Source: Allium sativum (Eukaryota; Streptophyta; Magnoliopsida; Asparagales; Amaryllidaceae). From it: a stretch of DNA of 64,000 bases. Position numbers and translations under genes: made by a program. The notes beneath the pieces were generated by a model that saw only the letters and a program-made list of their open reading frames with translations, was not told the DNA's origin and ran no database searches. Below, in pieces: positions 1 to 9,277 of this stretch. The stretch is from assembly GCA_030737875.1 (NCBI GenBank), contig CM060920.1, positions 479,166,861 to 479,230,860 of the forward strand. The letters are read 5' to 3'. Each line of letters opens with the position of its first letter. The first letter of the stretch is position 1.

Positions 1-514
1 ATCCTCACCCTTGTCAGCTTTTACAATTTTGTATGAGGGATCAAATAAACTATTGTGTGGCTAAATAGGTTTTTGAGCCAATATGAGATACCGTGCAAGA
101 TCTAGTGCTTGTAGATCATCAAAAAGGAGGTAATGGTCGGAAAGGCGAAAACATGATTTGGATCAGAGATGATGAAATAATAGTTAGTGCGGAGAGCTTT
201 TGTGTAAGACCAGGCACAACAAAAACATAATTGAAGAAAAGGGGCGTAGAAAGATTATAGAGCGAAGGAAAATAGATGAAGCAAGAAAGAGGTTGAAAGA
301 AAGGTGGAAAGGAAATGAAAACGTCGCCATTTCCATTCTTACAACAAAAGCTTTTTGTTACAATTTGAGGTAGGTAAATTAGATTAAAGTTATCTAAATT
401 CAACTATATTTTGCATAACATAGAAGATTCCAGCAAGCACGGGCACAACTCCTCTAGGACAGTGGACGAGCCGAGTTGACCGCTAATGAGGAGGATACCA
501 TTTTTTAGGCTGTC

Positions 515-886
515 ATGGATCCACCGACCCGCAAAAGACGTTATAGATTTGGGAATCAAGCGGTAATTTTAAACTGAATTTTAAAATAATTATTCTGCTA
601 TTTTTTTCAAAACTGTTTTACATTGTGATAGATTATAGTAAACGTATATTATATTTCCTCTGATAATTTAATGGAAACTGGAGTTTTCATGAATTATGAT
701 TATGAAATACTAAAAATTTAAATTTCTTTATAGGTTAAGACACCTAAGAAGGCGTACCAGATAGCTCAGGACAAAGAGGAGAATGCACAACCACGAGCCT
801 AGATCGACGTGCTTGAGGAATGTGATCACCACTGTGAAGAACAGATGGAGCGGCTTAACTAGCATTTCGCGGAGCTAATAGCCTAA
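515..886 (+). pseudogene. CACTA transposase-associated exon remnants
   Basis: An exon-like piece at 515-562 encodes a short basic stretch with an RRYRFGNQA segment, like the YGFGSQA-type motif common in plant En/Spm accessory proteins. It is followed by a donor-like GTAATT. After an AT-rich intron-like gap and a TTTATAG acceptor at 727-733, a second piece (734-886) encodes a charged, Lys/Glu/Gln-rich helix-like sequence. Three in-frame stops break this second piece, the last at its end. No start-to-stop gene survives. The family assignment rests on remembered motifs and position inside a CACTA-like element. Confidence 0.4.
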
Positions 887-1309
887 TATGAATAGTTTTA
901 TTCATTTGTGGTTCTAAAGTAGAGTGATTTGAGGTATGATTTATTATGTTTTGCTGTTATGTACATATATGCTATGAGTGGGTGAAGATTTTTTTGATAC
1001 ACTATGATAGATTATATATATTGTAGATGCTTTGGATGTTGGTTTAGATGTTATTTTGGATGATGGTTTATGTTGGTTTGGATGTCGTTGGTTTATTATG
1101 TTTTGTTGGATGTTGTATATATATATATATTAGTTTATGTTGTGTATATCGGAATGTATGCGTATGATTTGGGTTTAATATTATGTTTGAGTGTATATGT
1201 GAGGGTTATTGTTGCATATATGCTCGAAATGGAGCTGTTATGATACATTTGAGATTGTGAGTGGTTGGAAGTAAGCTATCTAAATTTTGTAAAATACCAA
1301 AATTTCCAA

Positions 1310-1545
1310 CGGCTTATACGTTGTTCATTTTCAATGGCTTCTAATGCTATAATTCAAAGATTTGTATCGGTTTTCAATGGCTTTTTGGTCAACAATTTCT
1401 TTTACATGTCTAATTTAGATGTTGGAGACCATTGGAAAAGTCCCGTCGATGGCATTGGAAAGCATTGATAGTCGTTAAAGTGTATATAAACGTGTTTTCC
1501 AACGGCTACCAATGAATTACCAACGGTTGCCTACCGTTGGAACCA
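1310..1545. repeat. CACTA subterminal repeats (CCAACGG type)
   Basis: Short variants of TTTTCCAACGGC and TTTTCAATGGC occur about every 40-60 bp. Near 1525-1541 there is an inverted pair, CCAACGGT facing ACCGTTGG. Repeats of this kind next to a CACTA terminus are transposase-binding sites in characterised elements; binding here is inferred. Confidence 0.5.
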
Positions 1546-1562
1546 TTTTTGTTCTTGTATTG

Positions 1563-2342
1563 AATCCAACATCGACCAATAAAGTTCGCTTTGTTGAGTC
1601 TAAGCTTTTAGTGATAGTCGTTTTCTATTCTATGTATACGTGTCTTAGGTTTCAAGAAGGGAAAAGGATAGGGATGAACGTTAAGGGTAAGCTTGTAAAA
1701 GAGACGGCATGCAGAAGTAATATTCGATGTGTAATATTTTATTAATTAATAATAAGCAATTTTTAATTTATCAATAGAAATAGTTCAGATAAATAATTGT
1801 CAAAAATAATTATTTCGAATTTACGAAGTATATGTGTATTACCATTTTAAAATAGGAAAATTATAATTCTTCATAGGAACGTGCATAGCAAACTTCTACT
1901 TCAAACTATATGTTAAACAAAATATTTTAACATTCTAACATATCAAAATATATGTTTTTATTGGTTCACATACTTGCTAAGACCACAAACTTACAAAATA
2001 TTGATAGAATGTAGATTTATTACTATTTATTGTATTTCCATAACTGATTTTTCCAAAGGTTCAAAGTAATGTATTTATTGCTAATACATGAACCACAATA
2101 CATTAATTTTTCTTGATTCTTTCCACAAAGATTTAAAATTAGGTAGAGGTTAAAATATTAGGAGTGTACATCTGAAAATAACCAAATGTTATTAATATAA
2201 TAAATGTCAAATAATTAATACAAAGGATATGCAATCCTTATAATAAACACAATTGATATGGTTAATGTATGAAGTGGGACGTATTATTCCCGATTGGGGA
2301 TTGTCATTAACTTGGGGAATGTATCATATACCAGATCAGTTG
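1563..2342. other. AT-rich intergenic DNA upstream of the histidine-rich gene
   Basis: No coding frame of note. Two small dyads lie close to the gene: GGGACG facing ATTCCC around 2277-2290, and AAGGAT facing ATCCTT around 2224-2239. The second contains GGATATGC, which fits the GNATATNC consensus bound by plant PHR1-type factors; an eight-base degenerate match is weak evidence. The stretch probably includes the promoter of the gene at 2401. Confidence 0.5.
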
Positions 2343-2352
2343 TATATATATA
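2343..2352 (+). promoter_or_regulatory. TATA box of the histidine-rich gene
   Basis: TATATATATA lies about 50 bp upstream of the ATG at 2401. With the usual 25-35 bp spacing, transcription would start near 2375-2385, in CACTTACACTAAAATAC, giving a very short leader of about 20-30 nt. Confidence 0.6.
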
Positions 2353-2400
2353 CATAGGGAATGCCACTATCACTTACACTAAAATACAACAAGTTTGAAA

Positions 2401-3189
2401 ATGGATCTTTTGAAGAGCTTTGTTTTGGTAGTTATTGCAGCAACAATACTAAATGTCACTACAGTGTTTGGTTATTCTGACGTAGAAATTTCATCAATTG
2501 ATGAGGGTGAGAAAGAAATGCCACAACTAAACCTAGCTCAACTAGACCTAACTCAATCTGAGCTTGAAGCTTTGAAAGAAGAAATAACAAAAGAAATGAT
2601 CATGGCTTACGAAAATCGTGACCAAGCTTCAGCTCCTCATCACCACCACCATCATAAGCATCATGGTGATGCTCCTTCTCCCCATCACCACAAGCACAAG
2701 CACCATGGTCATGCTCCTTCTCCTCATGGAAAATACCATGATCTTCACCAAGAAATGCCACAACTAGACCTAACTCAACTAGATCTAACTCAATCCGAGC
2801 TTGAAGCTTTGAAGGAAGAAATAACGAAAGAAATGATCACGGCTTACGAAAACCGTGGCCAAGCTTCAGCTCCTCACCACCACCACCATCCTAAGCATCA
2901 TGGTGATTCTCCTTCTCCCCATCACCACGAGCACAAGCACCATGGTCATGCTCCTTCTCCTCATGGAAACTACCATGATCTTCACCAAGAAATGCCACAA
3001 CTAGACCTAACTCAACTAGGCCTAACTCAACCTGAGCTTGAAGCTTTGAAGGAAGAAATAACAAAAGAAATGATCATGGCTTACGAAAACCGTGGCCAAG
3101 CTTCATCTCATCACCATCACCATCGCCACAAACATCACGCTCCTGCCCCTTCCCCTAAACACAATATCATGGTTGACTTTGATTATTAA
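2401..3189 (+). CDS. Secreted histidine-rich protein with three tandem repeats
   Basis: Single-exon frame of 262 codons. The ATG at 2401 is chosen because the frame upstream has only a TTG, and it begins a good signal peptide: MDLLKS, then a hydrophobic run VLVVIAATILNV, then a likely cleavage after VFG (about residue 24). A short acidic segment follows, then three copies of a 79-residue unit (the last truncated). Each unit has an acidic start EMPQL(D/N)L, a probable amphipathic helix (SELEALKEEITKEM), the sequence AYENR, and a tail rich in HHHHH, KHH and APSP. The His runs suggest binding of Zn, Cu or Ni; AP/SP dipeptides are typical sites of hydroxyproline O-glycosylation. The protein ends IMVDFDY. 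I do not recognise a named family and no enzyme domain is visible. Secretion, metal binding and glycosylation are inferred from composition. Alternatives are a multi-copy peptide precursor or a cell-wall structural protein. It is the only convincing host gene here. Confidence 0.8.
   Translation: MDLLKSFVLVVIAATILNVTTVFGYSDVEISSIDEGEKEMPQLNLAQLDLTQSELEALKEEITKEMIMAYENRDQASAPHHHHHHKHHGDAPSPHHHKHKHHGHAPSPHGKYHDLHQEMPQLDLTQLDLTQSELEALKEEITKEMITAYENRGQASAPHHHHHPKHHGDSPSPHHHEHKHHGHAPSPHGNYHDLHQEMPQLDLTQLGLTQPELEALKEEITKEMIMAYENRGQASSHHHHHRHKHHAPAPSPKHNIMVDFDY
2515..3180 (+). repeat. In-frame 237-bp tandem repeat (2.8 copies) inside the histidine-rich gene
   Basis: Units begin at 2515, 2752 and 2989, each at GAAATGCCACAACTA, so the period is exactly 237 bp (79 codons). 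Units 1 and 2 are nearly identical in DNA. Unit 3 keeps the helix part but replaces the second His block and the HG(K/N)YHDLHQ linker with a distinct C-terminus. The even spacing and high identity suggest recent unequal crossing-over or ongoing homogenisation. Confidence 0.9.
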
Positions 3190-5440
3190 GAACTATCTAT
3201 CCAAGTATCTTAAATTATGATTGTATTCCTCATTTGCAATGAATAATTATGCTCTTATGGGCTATTATTAAAAAGATTTATCTTTAATTTGTTGTTGATC
3301 CCTTGATGCATTTGGGTTTCTGTAATGTTGTAGTAGTTGGAAAGCTATACCGTCATTAATAATAAATTACTTATATTAAAATATTCTGTTTAATGGTTGT
3401 TTATTTAAAAAATATCAATTAGTTCCAACTCGAACCTCAAAGTATTACGTTTATTGATGTTGAATGTTTGATCAACTTTAGCTGATTAGGCAATATTAAT
3501 TGGTCTACTCCACCCTTTCGGAGGATCACGATGATATCATGTAATGTTTCAAGGTTAAACTTTAATTTTGTTGAATATGTTTATATTTTACATATTAATA
3601 TATCGAAAGAATTATTAGAAACTGACAGTTTTGCGTAATATTTACATTATAATGGCTGACGTTACAGAATAGTTCAAAATTTTAACATCCACTGCCATGC
3701 ACAGATGATTAGGTGCCAAATTTTAAACTTCTACTTCCATGGCTCAGCTGGTTTTACGACTGCGCAAAAATCGCTTTTATATACAGTGTTACACAATTGT
3801 AGGAATTAATACATATACATGTCAATTTCATGGAATATGCAAGGAAATTTTAAATTCTAAGTGCCCTGACGCTGTCAAAATGATTATATAGGCATCAAAT
3901 TCGTGAAAAAGTGGCCCTTCTTCCAATGATGTTTGCTTAAGAAACATAATTTTTGCATAAGGGTTAAAAAAAGACCTTTAATAAGGAAAGTTAAAAGTCT
4001 TAACATCGTCGGTGGATGTGTAAGATAATATAGCCAGACTTATCCTCTACCCCTACTACATCCCATTCATTAATTTTTATATCAATTAAATATATTAATG
4101 ATATGTTAGGATTCAATCAATAATTAATTCATGTGGTCTTGGGACTGAACTAGACATGGCAGTGAAATCTTAGCTTTGTCAACTGGATTAGATATATTCT
4201 AACGTACTGTAATTTTAACCAATTTTTAAATTATTAGATTATGTTAAAATTTAAACAAGTTTGTCTTAAAATATAAATTTATGATTCCTTAGCGTAATTG
4301 ACAAGCTTCAATTTTATAAAAATTAAGATTGAACTGACTTTAATGTTTCAAATATAAAGAAAAATGAGTTAATCATAGTTTACATTTCACACTAAATCGA
4401 ATTAGTATTTTAATGAAATTAATATAATATTTTGAGAAAATAAGTTATAATGTTCGTTTAGAAGTTCAGAGTAATTTATGAAATAAATAAATCCGAGATT
4501 TAAACAATAAATAACGATCATGAAATAATAGCTGTAAACAATATACAACGGTTTTGACGTTAAAACTTAAATTTGAAATTGGGCCGCGTGTATTTAGTTT
4601 AATTTAAATAAATTACATCAATTGTTAACAACAAAAGAATTCAATGATTTAACATTAATATAGTTAAAGGGAATTTAATGTAAAATTTATCAGTCGAATT
4701 TAATTATGAAAAAAATGATACTTGGAATATGTCTACTCAAACATAGCAAGGAAAATTTTGCATAGTAAAGTATGCAAGTTTCTATCATTCGCTATATTTT
4801 AGTCAAATTTAACAAATTTGCTGAAAAAAAATATTTTAGTTATATAGACGTTTCTATTTTTAAATACAAATTCTTTTTCTAAGAATGACGTCATTTTCAT
4901 TTTGTGAAATTTGATTATTCGTTGCTCTGAATTTTCGCTCTTGTCTACAAAAATGCGCAAAATCTATCAACATATATGTATCCTTGAAAGTTTGAATTTG
5001 AATTGCTAGCACATGTATTTTTAAATGAATAGGATAGTTGTAATTTATTCTTTGGCTGGATATATTTATCCTAGAATGGCGGATAGAAATGCACATTATA
5101 ATTCAATATGAGAACATATGCATGCATACATATTGGAAATTTTCAAAACTTCAATCCACTAAACATGCATGTTTGTTATTTACTTTTCCTTGCCATGTCT
5201 GTTATGTTTGGTACCCATGTCAGTTCGAATTCTTTTGTTCTTATTTCCCTTTCAATGTGTTGTATTTGTAAAGATACTTATTTCTTCCCATATTTAGTTC
5301 CTATATCTTTCCACCTTATAACAGAACTGAAGCCACTTCATATTCATGTACAAATGCATGCCACTAGTTTTTTTCCTACCAAATGACAAGTGAAACCTGA
5401 ATGTGGGAAAAGGAAGAGACTTTAGAACTTCTCCCTTCCA
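3190..5440. other. AT-rich intergenic DNA
   Basis: Contains the 3' flank of the histidine-rich gene (a possible poly(A) signal AATGAATAATT around 3238) and then AT-rich sequence. Only short chance frames occur, and I see no recognisable mobile-element ends. Confidence 0.6.
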
Positions 5441-5443
5441 TCT

Positions 5444-5480
5444 TTTTATATAAACCAGGCAATGCCCTTACCCATTCACA
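5444..5480 (+). promoter_or_regulatory. Orphan core-promoter-like sequence
   Basis: TTTTTATATAAACC at 5444-5457 is a strong plant TATA context. It is followed at start-site distance by pyrimidine/CA-rich sequence, much as at the histidine-rich gene (both have AATGCC shortly after the TATA). No coding frame follows: a CACTA-like terminus begins at 5477. It may be a promoter whose gene was displaced, or chance. Confidence 0.25.
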
Positions 5481-5945
5481 GTAAGAAAACTACATTTTTA
5501 CCTATGCCAAAATAGCATATGCGGGACGTAGGTAAATGCAGTAGCTCCATAATCCCTATGACAATATTATCTTGGGGAAAACCCGCGGAGGTAATATAAT
5601 ACCAACGTCATACCTACATCATCAGTGTGGTTGTTTCCTGCGTCATATCTTCGCTATTATCTTTCTACGATTTTACTACGACGTATTCACATCCACTATT
5701 CCCTACCTTTTTCCTACGCCATTGATTTATCCACGTCTTTCCTATGCTATTGTTTTCATATGCTTTTCCCACGCCATTTGTACATCTTATGTTTTTCATG
5801 CCTTATTAGGCCAATTATTAAGCTACAATTTACCTACGTCATTGTTTTTAACGTTTTACCTACATCATCTAAACGATTTTTTATTTACATCAAAATTATA
5901 TTGCGTAGGTCTTTCCTATGCTTACTATTTGCCTTTTCTGAAACA
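5477..5945. mobile_element. CACTA-like terminal fragment with subterminal repeats
   Basis: CACAGTAAGAAAAC at 5477-5490 resembles a CACTA terminus (CACTAGTAAGAAAA type). From 5495 to 5935 the motif CCTACG(T/C)CATT and close variants (CCTATGCC, CCTACATCATC, CCCACGCCATT) recur more than ten times in both orientations. That density is typical of subterminal transposase-binding repeats. I did not find the opposite terminus or a 3-bp TSD, so this is probably a fragment. Confidence 0.5.
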
Positions 5946-7772
5946 ATTTTGATATATTATTACATTTTGTACCACCGTATTAAACAAATACTAAATCAAC
6001 TTATTCCAAATATTTATAGACACTCCAACAAAAATATTAATATCAAATCATTTATCATCAATTAATTTCAAATATCTAACATATATTACAAAGTCAAAGT
6101 AACAGTGATCGAGTTCTCATACATCTATACAATATGAAAATATGTTCGTGTTGCACTACGTTGTACAAGTATCAATACGAATAAAAAATCACTTTTAGCT
6201 CTCATAATGATCATTTTGCTTTTTATCAATTCATCGTCGGAACATCCCAGAAAATTGGTCATAATATTTTTCTAGCGTTTGAATCTCTCATCTTGACACT
6301 CCATCTTTTACTTAAACAAGTGCGACCCCATGCTTCGCATATGGCTGAGGAAAACTCAAAAATAGTTGGGATGTAGCATAGTAGGTATTAACCATTTGAA
6401 ACTTGTAAAAAGGGTATATTATTATGTATATTTTGTTGGCAACCTACATCTTATTTTTTTATATTTTTAAAAAGCAACATAACATAATGGCTAAAAGAGT
6501 AATAGTTCGGATTAAATGGGTGCTTATAAATAATGGAAATGGAGCATAATATAATTATAGATTTTTTTGGAAAAATTATATATATATATATAGTGGAGTG
6601 AATAAAATGCACTATGCATATATGCACGTGAATTTCTTCTCATAAGGTTTGCGATTTTTTTTAATATTATTTAGCATTTTCCAAGACATAAATCAGTTTA
6701 TATAAGTTTGATATTTCTATATATCGCAACATAAGCGATAAATTTGAGATTAAGAAATTATTTCATATTGGAATAATGTTTTCTTTACTTGTTACAATTG
6801 ATAATACAGAAAATACCCACATGGAGCAATTGTTGGACATAGTTTTTTATTTTTATTTTACTCCTACTCTTACTTTACAAATGGTACATTGAGCATGGTT
6901 TTTGATGAAATATGATTTATCTAAAGAAGAAAAGAAAATAACAGGAAGCATGTGTTTAATTTTTAATCTTGCGTAATTTACTGGGTTCATCCGTTGATGT
7001 TTCACAAAATAAAATAAAACAACTATTTAAGGGAACGTTTTAGTTGTGATTTTACAAAATCCAAGATTGGATGAATTTACATCTGAGTCCAACTAATCTT
7101 ATGCTATATGCCAATAGGCCCTTCATATTGATATTATTTTTGAATAATTAACTGTAAGAATGAAAATGTCAACTTTTTAACGCTAATGTATCTTATGTTG
7201 TTAAGCTAAATTCATATACAGATTTTATCCCTATATTGACCGCAAGCTATTATTCTCATTTTGCTAGACAATTACAATTTTTTACTTAAGAAACCTGTAT
7301 CTTTCTTAGTTGAATGCCATTATGAGCGCTAGAACATAATAATGAAAAAAAAAACCAAAACATCAATGCAAAACTACTATACTGTTAGCATCTCCTACTT
7401 TGAAAAATCAATATCCGACTTTGGTTGGAACTAAGAATGAACTCGATTATTCAGTGTTTGGTTGGTGAACTCCCTGTTCCAAGTCTCTCGACTAAACAAA
7501 ATGGTTCCTGCAAGACTAATTTATATATTGTGTAAGATGGAAAGTCAATACTGTTACGATATGTGGAGTTATGTACGATACTACTATTATGATGTGCATT
7601 ACTTTTCTACCCACTCATTATGGATGTTTGAACCGGGTCGGGCATGTTTGATTGCTATACAAATAAGCAATGATAATCAGTATAAAGCACAAGTATATTT
7701 ACAAATAATCATGCAGTGGATATCAAAAATCGGTTTGTAAGGTAATGAAAGCATGAACCAAATCATAGTGGT
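5946..7772. other. AT-rich intergenic DNA without recognised features
   Basis: Contains a short TA run near 6577-6592 and scattered poly-A and poly-T. The frames present are short, AT-driven and show no motif. Nothing supports a gene or a complete mobile element. Confidence 0.6.
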
Positions 7773-7838
7773 TTATATATATGTGTATATATGTATATGT
7801 GTGTGTGTGTGTGTGCGTGCGTGTGTGTGTGTGTTGTG
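7773..7838. repeat. TA/GT microsatellite
   Basis: Alternating TATATATGTGTATATATG passes into an almost pure GT tract interrupted by GCGTGCGT (7798-7837). Confidence 0.9.
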
Positions 7839-7977
7839 TAATATTTGCGTAGAAGCACATAATTTTTGCTTGACCAAGATGTTCCAAAATACCTATTTAA
7901 ACCAAAAATGGTTCAAGACCAAAGGTGTCCTATCGACACTTCACCAAAAGGTATGCAGTATAAAATGGGGGCCATGA

Positions 7978-8114
7978 ATACAAAGGCAAGTAGAAAATAG
8001 TAAAGAACAAGGGAATTTTCATAGTGGTTCGATCTAGATTACATCTATGTCCACTTTGTAAGCAGTTTCATTATCATATGTGATGATACAAAGTACATTT
8101 CTCTTCTCAATTTG
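7978..8114 (-). repeat. Fragment of an old minus-strand LTR (3' part)
   Basis: Read on the minus strand, this stretch contains AAAGTGGACATAGATG, then CGAACCACTATGAAAATTC, then CTTGTTCTTTACT. This resembles the U5-region wording common in plant Copia LTRs (a 'GTGGACGTAGG ... CGAACCAC' string). The insertion of E2 at 8115-8119 separates it from 42871 onwards, where a minus-strand TATA box lies. I infer one LTR split by E2; no second LTR or coding region was found. Confidence 0.35.
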
Positions 8115-8119
8115 CTCAT

Positions 8120-8586
8120 TGAAACACCCCACCTCCGCTAAGGTCACTCACAAAGGGAATGCCTTAACTTTAGTGGAGCATTATAGGTAAAAGACACAGA
8201 TAATTTACAAGACAGATATATATAAGCAACAGAAAATAAAACTAACTTTATTTCAAACATGGTTCATAACAAAACATTACAACAAACTGTTTCAAACCAA
8301 ATTCCAAACCATTACATCATAATTTCCGTCTTGATTAAAACATAAAGAAGCATAAAACATAAATAAAACTGCATAAATCCCCAAGTCTAGTGTGTCCAAA
8401 GCCATAGCTAAAGGTAAGAGATTCCAAGATATACATCACAGAGCCTTCAAGCTTGGAAAGATGAACGATCCAAATTAAGCTGAGTTATTCCCTCCCTGGG
8501 TACCGGGGGGAACGGAAGAAAATAGAGCAAAAGAAAATGGGTCAGACATAAGTCTGAGTAAGTCTAGTGACTTTTCAGTGTGTGAA
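8120..8586 (-). repeat. E2 left LTR, first segment (interrupted by E3)
   Basis: Matches 39662-40128 of the right LTR with about 3% mismatches by eye. It stops at the GTGAA duplication (8582-8586), where E3 begins, and resumes at 32019. Confidence 0.93.
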
Positions 8587-9277
8587 TGTAAGATAGCCAT
8601 GACTTCCCCGGTAAGGAAAGCACGAATTGCTTTGAGGACAACACACATCGGAATGCAAACGGAAGAACATTTCATTGCTTATTACAACAATTCCATCAGA
8701 ATACTAGAATATACAGAGTATGAATAAATATTACACATTTGACAAATATCAGAGATTTAAACTACATTCAAATACATAGCTGCGGAAAAACAATACAAAA
8801 CACAACTGAAAGTAATACACGGATATAGAGCTTTCTGAGCATCGTTCCAATTGTAAACCAGGATCCTATGAATATAAATCTGCAAAATCCAACTACTAAC
8901 TGCCCAGGCGGAAAATAAGGACACCTAGAGTTTAGGTTAAAACAATAAACTCCAGGTCAGTCATGTGACTGGTGCGAGAACTAAAACAGTTATTAATCTT
9001 TAGTTTTAAGTTATGTAAATCAAGGGACAACGCCGTATAACACGGAACGGGTTTCCTCCCAAGAATACCAGTGCATAAAACAAACAGAGCAATGCAAAAT
9101 AAAGAAAAATGAAGCTATCATAAGACCCAGGTCCCATCACACAATGCAACGCAAGCCGGAGGATAGGGATTTTATCTTATAATAGCCAAAGAATCCTTGA
9201 TACGCTAAATTTCATCTTTTATTATTACTATAAGTGAAGAAAACAACTTCAATCATAAGTATCAATCATAGACGACA

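Larger units (their letters stand above)
1..1562 (+). mobile_element. Decayed CACTA (En/Spm) transposon, 3' portion
   Basis: The right boundary is CAATACAAGAAC read on the minus strand from 1562, one or two changes from the plant CACTA terminus CACTACAAGAAAA. Just inside it, from about 1310 to 1545, a short motif of the type CCAACGG / CAATGGC recurs in both orientations, as expected of CACTA subterminal repeats. Further in (515-886) lie exon-like pieces resembling the accessory transposase protein. The left end lies outside the window. The element is decayed: there are in-frame stops and no long frame. I am fairly sure of the class, less so of the exact end. Confidence 0.55.

Noticed and set aside
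5572..6065. Two overlapping plus-strand frames of 126 and 146 codons
   Set aside because: Both cover the CCTACGTCATT subterminal repeats of the CACTA-like fragment. The translations are low-complexity and hydrophobic.
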